NCBI GenBank assembly: GCA_012932295.1
Contig: JAAONU010000010.1
Coordinates: 27,091,348-27,155,347, forward strand
From: Cyclina sinensis
Taxonomy: Eukaryota > Mollusca > Bivalvia > Venerida > Veneridae
Direction: 5' to 3'
Length of the DNA: 64,000 nucleotides
Below, piece after piece: positions 41,567-54,846 of this stretch. Every line of letters starts with the position of its first letter. The stretch's first letter is position 1. A model generated the notes under the pieces. That model was not told the DNA's origin. It searched no databases and was given only the letters and a program-made list of their open reading frames with translations. The translations under genes and the position numbers were made by a program.

Positions 41567-44170
41567 ACGGTTACACTGAATTACCGGAATATATCTTTTT
41601 TTTACCGAAATAGACATTCGGTTACCGGAATAGACCTATTACAGATAAATTACATGAACAAATGTACAGAACATTCCGCCATATTTCAAAATAGAGGTTT
41701 ATAGAGAGATGTACTTAAAATAAGGTTTGAAAAATGTTTTTCTTTTTGTTAATTTCAGCTACTTAAATGGAAATTACCAAGGCGGTGCATGTTGGCGTAT
41801 GAGAACAGTGTGTCTGTGTGAATTACTTTACAGGAATCATTCACTTGCCTCAACTGTTTTCTTTTAAATATTTGTAGGTGATTGGAAAAAGGCAAATCAT
41901 TTTCAGAAATGATCAGAATAAGCTGTATTGATTAATATCTATATACTGTATTTTAAGATTAAAATTCAGGAATGAAATATGCGTTGGCCTTTTTTATTCT
42001 TTCCTGTTGAAGAAACGTTTGTAAGGGTTGTAAGAACTTGTAGCCCAACCCATTTGCTAAATATTATGTTGTATATTAGTATATTTGTAATCACATAATA
42101 CATGTATTTGTTTCAATAAAATACGATTAGACTAAAAAAACGTTTAATTGTCATTACCATTACTGCAAATGTGTTACACATTATATGCCGTACAGAAAAT
42201 AATAAAGTACTTGTCAAAGTCTTTTTTTTTTGTTCGAGAATATTGTCAGTTATCGTATAAAACAGTTTTTGATAAAGATTATAGGCAATTATCATTGGAA
42301 ACAGAATTTAAAAAAAATATATATATACTAATTGACTTCGGTAAGAAAAGACATAAAAAAGGCTTCCATGACATTTCGTCGAAAGACATCTCGTCGAGTG
42401 TGACAATTGGTCGAATGCGACATTTGATAGAATTGGACAACTTGTAGAATGTGACAACTGGTCGAATTTATTTCATGTCGAAAAGTGTCGAAAAATTGTC
42501 GAAAATTTGTAAATTTTGTCGAAAAATAAATGAAAGAAAAAAACAAAAAATACAGGTCAAAATATATGACATTCTTTATTTACATAGCTGTTCTTGATTA
42601 TGACGAAATGTCGTGCACTAAAAAAGCTAATCTGATAATGTGATGCGCACGTGCAACCAGGCTAAAGTCGGTTAACAATATGGTCAATTCAACATATAGC
42701 TTTAAAAAGCCTTGTTGAAGGTAAATAATTAAACACTTGCCAAGTTGTACAGGCAATTATCCTATGAAACAGTTTTGATATAAAGGTCTTATATAGGAAA
42801 TTAACATTGGAATGTGAAGAACACATTTTCTTGTCTTACTAACAAAGACATAAAAAAGGGCGCTAATTAGATCATTTGACTCGCACGTGCAGCCAGATTA
42901 AAGTCGGTAAACTAAATGATTACTTTACAAAGTATAATATGTGTTATGACAACTATAGTCCAAAGAACCCTTTCAACAAATTTGCACGTGCTATTTCAAA
43001 TTCTTGTCAAGATTCAACAAACGAAGCGAATAAGAACACAGCAATTAATGTCGAGATTCTGGCTGCAGCACTATTATTAGCCGGGTTTCGGGCGTTTACT
43101 CAATAATAGTACAACAGTTAGGGACAGGTAATCCAGACTACACTACTATACGATAATGTATGGTCCCATGTTTTACCGGAATCGACCACTTTTACCGGAA
43201 TCAACTTTGCATTACCGGAATCGACCTATATTTATACATGAGCAATCTTTTAAAAAATATGTACCGTTTTATAAATAACCTGATTTCAAGTAACCTAAGT
43301 GAAATTAATCATCGGTATACAACAGAAATTACATTTTACCAAAGGAATTTGAAATATCTTGAAGTGAAAAGGTTTCATTAGACGCTGTTATAAGGCACAT
43401 GCTTTGTTAAAGTTACAGGCGATAAAGATGGCAGTTTTCTAACTTTATGTTCCAGTACTAGTGGAAAATTGTATAAATTTTGAATTTGAAAGTCATCTTG
43501 ATTTTATAACGATTATTTTTTTTTAGAATAGCTTAACAATATTTTGAATATCTTCTCACCAGACATAACTACTTTACAGAAAATTGCCAGTTAATAAATT
43601 AATGTATGATACTAGATCAGTTATTTTGGTTCTTTTGAAATATTTGTAGTCTGCAACGAACTTAGTTTTATAGGTTGTAATATTTTATTGAACAGTTTCT
43701 GAGACATTACATTATTTGTTGTTGTTGTTATATGCATTGTATAAGGTATAATGCAATATATTTCTTATTCGGATGCGCTACATGTTGCACTTAATCAGTT
43801 GAAATTTTGGAGAAGCAGGCGTTATTGATTTAAAAAAGCTAGTCATTTAATCATCACTCACAATTAAACAGACGTATGATATATTTTTTCCATATAATCT
43901 TTATTAAGTCTGTTGTATAAATGTCACACATCCAAATTCTTACGACACTGATTTCATTTAATTCCTCAAATCACTAAATACGTATTAATTAGGTAATAGT
44001 TTGATTTATCATATCATAATACACTCTTAAAGTTAGTATCTTTCACACAACAAAGTTTGTTTTTATATTTATTTACTTCCTTTGACTGTAATATAGGTCT
44101 ATGCCGATAATCGAATGTCTATTTCGGTATACTTCGGTAAAAATGTCTATTTCGGTATTCCGTGTAGGTA
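41567..44170. mobile_element. Inverted-repeat-bounded DNA element, about 2.6 kb
   Basis: The left end (41567-41657) and right end (44087-44170, inverted) share TACACNGAATTACCGGAATA, ACCGAAATAGACATT and ATAGACCTATTACAG blocks over about 80 bp, with the right arm one internal unit longer. The motif TACCGGAATNGACC also occurs inside at 43175-43230. No transposase is visible. Target duplications were not established, so boundaries are approximate. Confidence 0.5.
42362..42622. mobile_element. Small inserted element with GACATTTCGTC termini
   Basis: Perfect 11-bp inverted termini GACATTTCGTC (42370-42380) and GACGAAATGTC (42602-42612) lie within an insert bounded by AAAAAAGGC on the left and AAAAAAGC on the right. 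The corresponding point in a local paralogous copy (about 42845-42870, ACATAAAAAAGGGCGCTAAT) is uninterrupted. The interior has GTCGAA repeats (GTCGAAAAGTGTCGAAAAAT). Confidence 0.55.
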
Positions 44171-45295
44171 TCAGGACACTTCGGACTATAGCCATTTCGT
44201 ACCAGACATTACGGACCAGATTTGGGGACACTTCGGACCAGATTTTATTTGGTGATTCTATGATGTAATACATGTTTGATTAATATATAATATATCTTAA
44301 ACATTTGTTGCAGATGAATTGACAATTTATTTGGTCTTGAAAGACCGCTATAATTCCATAGTCAATGACGACCAACATAATACTCTTTCGGATCCAGTGA
44401 TCAGTCTATTAATTGCCACTCGTTGTCTTCTTTAATTGAGCAAACACCATCATAATCAATTTGAGTAAATAATATCAATATGATATTCTTGAAGTATTTA
44501 CTGTACTGGAAAATGTATGACTTTCTGTGCAATTTTACTGACTTTTGTAATTTTCTTGTATAGCAACATTTATGAGAAGTGCATAGAGATTTATAATTGT
44601 TATATCAGTGATTCATTTTATATACATGCTCAGTGTATAATCTTGAAAGACAAACTCAGGTGTCCCTTTTACCCATTTAACTCCTGTGTATGTTATGATT
44701 TTGTTTGACTTAACTCATATGTAAGAACTTATCTGGCATCAGACATGTTTAGCTTGTTGCTATTGTGAAACAACCACTATTTTGGAAGTAAGAGTAAAAT
44801 TGCAATATTATACAATTCCATCCACTATTTCTTAACACAAGTCTTTCTACAAGTAAATGTAATAAAATATCTATTAATATGATACATGTATAACATTCAA
44901 ATAGATCTGTCCAGTTTTATTTATAACTTTGTATATTTTTAATGTGTTTTGTTATTGTTGTACTCTACAAATATTTAAAAGTGTGAAGCTTTTTCATAAT
45001 TAATAATTTAACATTTTGACTACATGCCTGTATGTTTGAAATGACATTTTACAAGTTAGAATTATTTTAAGAATTTTTGTTTGTTTGATTGTATACCCTT
45101 CTTTGTAACACACAATGCTTTACAATTACATCCTTAGATTATACAGATGCCAAGATATTTATACTTTTACATTGTCAGTTTTGTTTACGGACTGACTTTG
45201 TCGTGGCAAATGCATTTATTCTACATATAAGTAACATTCCAAGGCAAAAGAGTAATCTGAGAAATGCTGCTGAAAAAAGTAACGTGTAGCAGTTA
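44171..45295. other. Noncoding region
   Basis: No gene. At 44175-44245 GACACTTCGGACC-like words recur (three copies), perhaps the edge of another repeat. The remainder is AT-rich and unrecognised. Confidence 0.4.
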
Positions 45296-46274
45296 GACAC
45301 ACATCAACACATCCGCACACATCGACAAATATCCACACACATCCAGACACATCCACATACATCGAGACACCTCCACCCACATCCACAAACATCGGCACAC
45401 AACTACACACATCAAGACACATCCACACACATACCACGAACATCGGCACACAACTACACACATCAGGACACATCCACACACATACCACGAACATCGGCAC
45501 ACAACTACACACATCAAGACACATCCACACACATACCACGAACATCGGCACACAACTACACACATCAGGACACATCCACACACATACCACGAACATCGGC
45601 ACACAACTACACACATCAGGACACATCCACACACATCGGCACATAACTAAACACATCTAGACCCATCCACACACACATCCACGAACATCAGCACGCAACT
45701 ACACACATAAAGAAACATCCACACACATCCACACACATCGGCATACAACTACACATATCAAGACACATCCACACACATCCACACACATCCACGAACATCG
45801 GCACGCAACTATACAAATCAAGAAACATCCACACACATCCCACACATCGGCATACAACTACACACATCAAGACACATCTACACACAGCCTTACACGTCCA
45901 CAAACATCGGCACGCAACTACACACATAAAGAAACATCCACACACATCGGCATACAACTACACACATCAAGACACATCCACGAACATCGAGACACCTCCA
46001 CACACATTCAAGAATATCGAGACACCTCGACGAACATCGGCACGCAACTACACACATCAAGACACATCCACACACATCGGGACTCATCCACACACATCGA
46101 GATACATTGACACACATCCACACTCATCGAGGCACATCCACACCTATTTACACACATTGAGATACATCAACACACATCCACACACATTGATATACATCCA
46201 CACACATTTACACACATCCACACTCATCGATACACATTGATACACATCTGCACACATATCCACACTCATCCACA
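45296..46274. repeat. AC-rich VNTR, 51-bp core units passing into shorter units
   Basis: ACCACGAACATCGG recurs exactly every 51 bp (45433, 45484, 45535, 45586). Outside this core, variable 12-48 bp units made from ACATCCACAC, ATCGGCAC and ACAACTACAC continue to 46274. Because 51 is a multiple of 3 and the units lack stops on the minus strand, long Cys/Val-rich open frames appear there; I regard these as by-products. Confidence 0.9.
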
Positions 46275-46460
46275 AGTGATCATTCCAAACCAAATTATAA
46301 ACAGTTGATAATTTTTTGTTTGACATCATTGAACTGATGTAAAATTGTTCATAGTTTCTGCACCTTAAACAGGCTAATTAACGTGTCACCCTTACTAAGC
46401 CTTACATGTTTACACGCCTATTTGTCATATATGTGTGAACTCATACTGGAACTGTTACGT

Positions 46461-46812
46461 TATAAAGACAGGTGAACAAGTTGTTTACATTCGTACCCGT
46501 TAATACATTCAATAACTTTCCTATCCTGTTTATTAAGACAGGTGAACAAGTTGTTTACATTCGTACCCGTTAATACATTCAATAACTTTCCCATCCTGTT
46601 TATTAAGACAGGTGAACAAGTTGTTTACATTCGTACCCGTTAATACATTCAATAACTTTCCCATCCTGTTTATAAAGACAGGTGAACAAGTTGTTTACAT
46701 TCGTACCCGTTAATACATTCAATAACTTTCCCATCCTGTTTATAAAGACAGGTGAACAAGTTGTTTACATTCGTATACGTTAATACATTCAATAACTTTC
46801 CCATCCTGTTGA
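46461..46812 (+). repeat. Five tandem copies of a 70-bp repeat
   Basis: GACAGGTGAACAAGTTGTTT recurs at 46467, 46537, 46607, 46677 and 46747. Copies differ by single bases (CTATCC/CCATCC, TATTAAG/TATAAAG, ACCC/ATAC), so the array is young. Confidence 0.95.
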
Positions 46813-48698
46813 ATTCTATAATCAGACGCAGTGATAAGTACTTCACCGACTGCATGTGGAGTTTCAAACACACAATAGCATAAAATGTAAACTATTATAA
46901 AAAGGGGATCACTAGCTTACTTTCGCTTTCATTTTATCCGCCATTTACCCTATTAAACCTTTCTGCCTCGTTTACATTCTTCTGGAACAAAATTACGTTC
47001 GACTCCCCTGAACTAAGACAGATAGTATACACGTATTTTTTGTGTTAGATTTCCTTGTTTACTTCCTTGTCTAATTCTTAACCATCCAGAACAAAATGCG
47101 ATATCATATTACGAGATTTAACATAAATATTGTATTTAGCACTGACATGTTTGCGTCTAAACAAATTTGACCTTATTCATACCTTTACAAAACAAATGGC
47201 TTTGCCAATAAGACTTCATTAAAATGGATTGTAAGGCACCGCTATATTATATGCATCAGAATAATAACTTCTGGCAACGGCACACTAAATCATAACATTT
47301 TAAAGGTTTTAAACTTGGAAATAATTTCATTTTACTCAAAACATAAATTTTGAAGAAAAAAAAACGTGTATGTTGGAGGTGGAAAGAGGTGGGGGAGAGT
47401 GGGGTGGGTTGGAGGGCGGAGACGTAAGGCTTAAGGAAAAATCAATAAGTGTGCAGAACCACACATAGGTAAACCAACATATCATAAATGTTGATTGAAT
47501 CCTTGTCGTAGTTAACTTCCTTATTCATTTTAACTTGCCATATTTACTGCAGGGATGTCAACGAATACCTAAATCGGTATCCGGATATCCGTTTAGACTA
47601 TTCGGATACTATCCGGATACTCGTATAAAATCGACGACTATCTCAATATTCCTGTGCCAAACATTACATTTGACGTCTGTTTTACATATTGTTCTGGTAA
47701 TCCTATCACATGTGTTAAGACAGTTTTACAATAATAATAACTATAGTATATTTTCATGCCAATACGCACGTGCGTTAAGTCTAACTGTCTAACGTAAACG
47801 ATTACCGTCCGTTTCTTTTGTTTTTGTTTTTTTGGCATGGTCTGTCTTTGTTTTTAAAAAAAAAAAAAAAAAAACTATGTATTTTAAAATTATCATTTAA
47901 AAACCACCGTATATCAAAACGCTGTTTTATTTGTATCCTCAAGTCTATGTAACATTATCGTTTTTGTATACTGGAACATGTATTTGTGCAGCTTACGTGA
48001 CTATGTTTAAGTGCCAACAAAATAACAAAAAATGATGATTTCAAATGTCAGAAGTTTTAAATGGGTTTAATATTTTTGAATGGTTCAAAGTTTTTAATGC
48101 GAGTGCTTTAGCAAAGAATGATAGTTTGACATATTAAAATCATAATGCTTGTTTTAACAAATCGTTGATTGGATACATCATTTGCAATTGAGTAATCACA
48201 TTTTGATAGGACATTCTTTTATTAGTCTTGCGTTAAAACTATCATAGAATCATTTGCGGAAGTTACCGTGAAACCCTTACTTGGCATGTTTGACACTGCT
48301 AACTGATTAACAAAGGGGCAAGATACTCTAGTATTGGTTATATAAACACCATGGATTAAAGTAATTGCCACACAATGGCAATATTATTTAGTCACCATTG
48401 TTGATCATCCATAATCTTCCGATGTACAGGCTACTCATATTTCCTGTTGAACAATTGACATTATCGTCTTTACATGTATACTCTTTACATTTGAAACGCG
48501 TAATTATTCACTCCTTGAAACTTCATTGACTACTGATATTTTTATCTACTGTTTTATGTTTTGTTCTGCACTGTTTGTCTTCAGAAATATAACATATTCA
48601 TCAACATCAAATTCAATGCCAAAAACCTTCTATTCAAGTATCACTTTATCAGCATTTTTCTGTTTGCAATTCTTTATTATGCTTTTATGGACTAACAA
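46813..48698. other. Noncoding region with one hAT-like terminus
   Basis: No gene. 47550-47640 starts CAGGGATGTCAACGAATACC and has subterminal ATCCGGATA repeats, typical of one end of a hAT-family element; no matching right end was found. An A run lies at 47855-47873. Confidence 0.4.
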
Positions 48699-51600
48699 TC
48701 TCAAATTCTCTGTAGTATCAACCCTCTCAAGTTCTCTGTAGTATTAACCCTCTCAGCTTCTCTGTAGTATTAACCATCTAAGGTTCTCTGTAGTATTAAC
48801 TATCTCTGATTCTCTGTAGTATTAACCATCGCAGGATCTCTGTAGTATTAATTAACCCTCTCAGGTCCTCTGTAATATCAACCATCTCTGGTTCTCTGTA
48901 GTATTAACCATCTCTGGTTCTCTGAAATATAAACCATCTCTGGTTCTCTGTAGTATTTAACCTCTCAGGTTTTCTGTAGTATTAACCATCTCTGGTTCTC
49001 TGTAGTATAAAAAATCTCAGGTTCTCTGTAGTATTAACCCTCTCAGGTTCTCTGTAGTATAAACCTTCTCAGGTTCTCTGTAGTATTAACCCCCTCATGT
49101 TCTCGGTAGAATTAATCCTCTCAGGTTCTCTGTACTATTAACCCTCTCAGGTTCTCTGTTGTATTAACCCTCTCAGGTTCTCTGTAGTATTAACCATCTC
49201 TGGTTCTCTGTAGTATTAACTATCTTTGGTTCTCTGTAGTATTAACCATCTCAGGTTCTTCGAGTATTAACCATCTCATGTTCTCTGTAGTATTAACCAT
49301 CTCGGGTTCTCTGTAGTATTAACCGTCTCAGGTTCTCTGTAGTATTAACCATCTCTTGTTCTCTGTAGTATTAACCCTCTCAGGTTCTCTGTGGTATTAA
49401 CCCTTTTAGGTTCTCTCTAGTATCAACTGTCTCACGTTTTCTGTAACATTAACCCTCTCAGGTTCTCTGTAGTTTTAAATCTCTCAGATTCTCTGTAGTA
49501 TTAACCCTCTCAGGTTCTCTGTAGTTTTAAATCTCTCAGATTCTCTGTAGTATTAACCCTCTAATGTTTTATGTAGTAATAACCATGTCATGTTCCCTGT
49601 AGTATTAACCGTCTCAGGTTCTCTGTAGTATTAACACTCACAGGTTCACTGTAGTATTAACTCTCATGTTGTCTGTATTATTAACCCTCTTAGGTTCTCT
49701 GTAGTATAAACTATCTCATGTTCTCTATAGTATTAACCCTCTCAGGTTCTCTGTAGTATTAAACCTCTCATTTTCTCAGTAGTATTAACCCTCTCAGGTT
49801 CTATGTAGTATTAACCCCCTCAGGTTCTCTGTAGTATTAAAGATCTATAGTTCTCTGTAGTATTAACTCTCTCAAGTTCTCTGTAGTATTAACCCTCTCA
49901 TGTTCTCTGTAGTATTAACCATCTCATGTTCTCTGAAGTATTAACTCTGTCAGGTTCTCTGTAGTATTAACCCTCTCATGTTCTCTGTAGTATTAACTCT
50001 TTCATGTTCTCTGTAGTATGAACCCTCTTAGGTTCTCTGTAGTATTAACCCTCTTAGGTTCTCTGTATTTTAACTCTCTAAGGTTCTCTGTAGTATTAAC
50101 CCTCTCAGGTTCTCTGTAGTATAACCCTCTCATGTTCTCTGTAGTATTACCATCTCATGTTCTCTAAAGTATTAACCCTCTCAGGTTCTCTGTAGTGTTA
50201 ACCCTCTCAGGTTCTCTGTAGTATTAACCCTCTCAGGTTCTCTGTAGTATTTACCCTCTCAGGTTCTCTGTAGTGTTAACCCTCTCAGGTCCCTGTATTT
50301 TAACTCTCTAAGGTGCTCTGTAGTAATAACCCTCTTAGGTTTTTTGAAGTATAAACCCTCTCAGGTTCTCTGGAGTATTAACCTTCTTAGGTTCTCTGTA
50401 GTATTAACCCTCTTAGGTTCTCTGTATTATTAACCCTCTCAGGTTCTCTGTAGTATTAAACCTCTCAGGTTCTCTGTATTATTAACCCTCTCAGGTTCTC
50501 TGTATTATTAACCCTCTTAGGTTCTCTGTAGTATTAACCCTCTTTTAGCTCTGTGTTATTAACCCTCTTAGGTTCTCTGTAGTATTAACCTCTCAGGTTC
50601 TCTGTATTATTAACCCTCTCAGGTTCTCTGTAGTATTAACCCTCTTAGGTTCTCTGTAGTATTAACCCTCTTAGGTTCTCTGTAATATTAACCCTCTTAG
50701 GTTCTCTGTAGTATTAACCCTCTTAGGTTCTCTGTAGTATTAAGCCTCTTAAGTTCTCTGTAGTATTAACCCTCTTAAGTTCTCTGTAGTATTAACCCTC
50801 ATATGTTCTCTATAGTATTAACCCTCTTAGGTTCTCTGTAGTATTACCCCTCTTAGGTTCTCTGTAGTATTAACCCTCTTAAGTTCTCTGTAGTATTAAC
50901 CCTCTTAAGTTCTCTGTAGTATTAACCCTCTTATGTTCTCTGTAGTATTAACCCTCTTAGGTTCTCTGTAGTATTACCCCTCTCAGGTTTTCTGTATTAT
51001 TAACCCTCTTAGGTTCTCTGTTGTATTAACCTCTCAGGTTCTCTGTATTATTAACCCTCTCAGGTTCTCTGTAGTATTAACATTCTTAGGTTCTCTGTAG
51101 TATTACCCCTCTTAGGTTCTCTGTAGTATTAACCTTTTAGGTTCTCTGTAGTCTTAGGTTCTCTGTAGTATAAACCCTCTTAGGTTCTCTGTAGTCTTAG
51201 GTTCTCTGTAGTATTAACCCTCTTAGGTTCTCTGTAGTATTAACCCTCTTCGGTTATCTGTATTATTAACTATCTCAGGTTCTCTGTAGTATTAACCTTC
51301 TTAGGTTTTCTGTATTATTAACCCTCTTAGGTTCTCTGTATTATTAACCCTCTTAGGTTCTCTGTAGTCTTAGGTTCTCTGTAGTATTAACCGTCTTAGG
51401 TTCTCTGTAGTATTAACCCTCTTATGTTTTCTGTAGTCTTAGGTTCTCTGTAGTCTTAGGTTCTCTGTAGTTTTAGGTTCTCTGCAGTATTAACCCTCTT
51501 AGGTTCTCTGTAGTATTAAACCTCTTAGGTTCTCAGTAGTCTTAGGTTCTCTGTATTCTTAGGTTCTCTGTAGTCTTAGGTTCTCTGTAGTCTTAGGTTC

Positions 51601-54600
51601 TCTGTAGTATTAACCCTCTTAGGTTTTCTGAAGTCTTAGGTTCTCAGTAGTCTTAGGTTCTCTGTAGTCTTAGGTTCTTTGTAGTCTTAGGTTCTCTGTA
51701 GTCTTAGGTTCTCTGTAGTCTTAGGTTCTCTGTAGTATTAACCCTCTTAGGTTCTATGTAGTCTTAGGTTCTCTGAAGTATTAACCCTCTTAGGTTCTCT
51801 GTAGTATTAACCCTCTTAGTTTCTGTATAGTCTTAGGTTCTCTGTAGTATTAACCCTCTTAGGTTCTCTGTAGTATTAACACTCTTAGGTTCTCTGCAGT
51901 ATTAACCTTCTTAGGTTCTCTGTATTATTAACCCCCTTAGGTTCTCTGTAGTCTTAGGTTCTCTGTAGTATTAACCCTCTTAGGTTCTCTGTAGTATTAA
52001 CCCTCTTCGGTTATCTGTATTATTAACTATCTCAGGTTCTCTGTAGTATTAACCTTCTTAGGTTTTCTGTATTATTAACCCTCTTAGGTTCTCTGTATTA
52101 TTAACCCTCTTAGGTTCTCTGTAGTCTTAGGTTCTCTGTAGTATTAACCGTCTTAGGTTCTCTGTAGTATTAACCCTCTTATGTTTTCTGTAGTCTTAGG
52201 TTCTCTGTAGTCTTAGGTTCTCTGTAGTTTTAGGTTCTCTGCAGTATTAACCCTCTTAGGTTCTCTGTAGTATTAAACCTCTTAGGTTCTCAGTAGTCTT
52301 AGGTTCTCTGTATTCTTAGGTTCTCTGTAGTCTTAGGTTCTCTGTAGTCTTAGGTTCTCTGTAGTATTAACCCTCTTAGGTTCTCTGAAGTCTTAGGTTC
52401 TCAGTAGTCTTAGGTTCTCTGTAGTCTTAGGTTCTTTGTAGTCTTAGGTTCTCTGTAGTCTTAGGTTCTCTGTAGTCTTAGGTTCTCTGTAGTATTAACC
52501 CTCTTAGGTTCTATGTAGTCTTAGGTTCTCTGTAGTATTAACCCTCTTAGGTTCTCTGTAGTATTAACCCTCTTAGTTTCTGTATAGTCTTAGGTTCTCT
52601 TTAGTATTAACCCTCTTAGGTTCTCTGTAGTATTAACACTCTTAGGTTCTCTGCAGTATTAACCTTCTTAGGTTCTCTGTATTATTAACCCCCTTAGGTT
52701 CTCTGTAGTCTTAAGTTCTCTGTAGTATTAACCCTCTTAGGTTCTCTGTAGTATTAACACTCTTAGGTTCTCTGCAGTATTAACCTTCTTAGGTTCTCTG
52801 TATTATTAACCCCCTTAGGTTCTCTGTAGTCTTAAGTTCTCTGTAGTATTAACCCTCTTAGGTTCTCTGTAGTATTAACCCTCTTAGGTTCTCTGTAGTA
52901 TTAACACTCTTAGGTTCTCTGCAGTATTAACCTTCTTAGGTTCTCTGTATTATGAACCCTCTTAGGTTCTCTGTAGTCTTAAGTTCTCTGTAGAATTAAC
53001 CCTCTTAGGCTTTCTGTAGTCTTAGGTTCTCTGTAGTCTTAGGTTCTCTGTAGTCTTAGGTTCTCTGTAGCCTTAGGTTCTCTGTAGTATTAACCCTCTT
53101 AAATTCTCTGTAGTCTTAGGTTCTCTGTAGTCTTAGGTTCTCTGTAGTCTTAGGTTCTCTGTAGTCTTAGGTTCTCTGTAGTCTTAGGTTCTCTGTAGTA
53201 TTAACCCTCTTAGGTTCTCTGTAGTATTAGGTTCTCTGTAGTCTTAGGTTCTCTGTAGTATTAACCCTGTTAGGTTCTCTGTAGCATTAACCCTCTTAGG
53301 TTCTCTGTAGTATTAACCTTCTTAGGTTCTCTATAGTATTAACCCTCTCAGATTCTCTGTAGTATTAACCCTCTTAGGTTCTCTGTAGTATTAACCTTCT
53401 TAGGTTCTCTGTAGTATTAACCCTCTCAGGTTCTCTGTAGTATTAACCCTCTTAAGTTCTCTGTAGTAATAACCCTCTCATTTTTTCTGTTGTATTAATC
53501 TTCTCAGGTTCTTTGCAGTATTATCCCTCTCAGGTTCTCTGTAGTATTAACCCTCTCAGTTTCTCTGTAGTATTAACCCTCTCAGGTTCTCTGTAGTTTT
53601 AACCCTCTTAGGTTCTCTGTAGCATTAACCTTCTTAAGTTCTCTGTAGTATTAACCCTCACAGGTTCTCTGTAGTATTAACCCTCTTAGGTTCTCTGTAG
53701 TATTAACCCTCTTAGTTTCTGTATAGTCTTAGGTTCTCTGTAGTATTAACCCTCTTAGGTTCTCTGTAGTATTAACACTCTTAGGTTCTCTGCAGTATTA
53801 ACCTTCTTAGGTTCTCTGTATTATTAACCCCCTTAGGTTCTCTGTAGTCTTAAGTTCTCTGTAGTATTAACCCTCTTAGGTTCTCTGTAGTATTAACCTC
53901 TCTGTAGTATTAACCCTCTTAGGTTCTCTGTAGTTTTAACCCTCTTAGGTTCTCTGTAGCATTAACCTTCTTAAGTTCTCTGTAGTATTAACCCTCACAG
54001 GTTCTCTGTAGTATTAACCCTCTTAAGTTCTCTGTTGTATTAACCCTGTCATGTTCTCTGTAGTAATAACCTCTCATTTTTTCTGTTGTATTAATCTTCT
54101 CAGGTTCTCTCTAGTATTAACCCACTCAGGTTTTCTGTAGTATTACCCTCTCAGGTTCTCTGTAGTATTAACCCTCTCAGGTTCTCTGTAGTATTAACCC
54201 TCTCAGGTTCTCTGTAGTATTAACCCTCTCAGGTTGTCTGTAGTATTAACCCTCTCAGGTTCTCCGTAGTATTGATTCTCTCAGGTTCTCTGTAGTATTA
54301 ACCCTCTAAGGTTCTCTTTAGTATTAACCTTCTCAGGTTCTCTGTAGTATTAACCCTCTTTGGTTCTCTGTATTATTAACCCTCTCAGGTTCTCTGTAGT
54401 ATTAACCCTCTTAGGTTCTCTGTATATCAACCCTCTCAGGTAATCTGTAGTATTAACCCTCTCAGGTTCTCTGTAGTATTAACCCTCTCAGGTTCTCTGT
54501 AGTATATACCCTCTCATATTCTCTGAAGTATTAACCCTCTCATGTTCTCTGTAGTATTAACCATATCATGTTCTCTGAAGTATTAACTCTCTCAGGTTCT

Positions 54601-54846
54601 CTGTATTATTAACCCTCTCATGTTCTCTGTAGTAATAACCCTCTCATGTTCTCTGTAGTATTAACCTTCTTAGGTTCTCTGTAGTATTAACCCTCTCAGG
54701 TTCTCTGTAGTATTAACCCTCTCAGGTTCTCTGTATTATTAACCCTCTCAGGTTCTCTGTAGTATTTACCCTCTCAGGTTCTCTGTAGTGTTAACCCTCT
54801 CAGGTTCTCTGTAGTATTTACCCTCTCAGGTTCTCTGTAGTATTAA
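48699..54846 (+). repeat. 6.1-kb minisatellite of 26-bp and 17-bp units
   Basis: The consensus 26-bp unit contains GGTTCTCTGTAGTATTAACC followed by CTCTCA or CTCTTA; the 17-bp unit (CTTAGGTTCTCTGTAGT) is the same with nine bases removed. The flanks (48.7-50.3 and 53.9-54.85 kb) are mainly CTCAGG type and only 26-bp. The centre is CTTAGG type, with 17-bp units frequent at about 51.1-53.3 kb. A 757-bp block is duplicated (about 51180-51936 and 51937-52693; CTTCGGTTATCTG at 51249 and 52006, TTAGTTTCTGTATAG at 51816 and 52573). No genes lie within. Confidence 0.95.

Noticed and set aside
45216..46329. Cys/Val/Met-rich minus-strand frames
   Set aside because: They arise from the stop-free 51-bp VNTR, overlap in two frames, and have no features of a secreted Cys-rich protein such as a signal peptide or conserved spacing independent of the DNA repeat.
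48699..54846. CRISPR-like array or telomeric repeat (TTAGG words)
   Set aside because: Units are directly adjacent with no unique spacers, and TTAGG is only part of a 17/26-bp unit, not a 5-6 bp tandem repeat.
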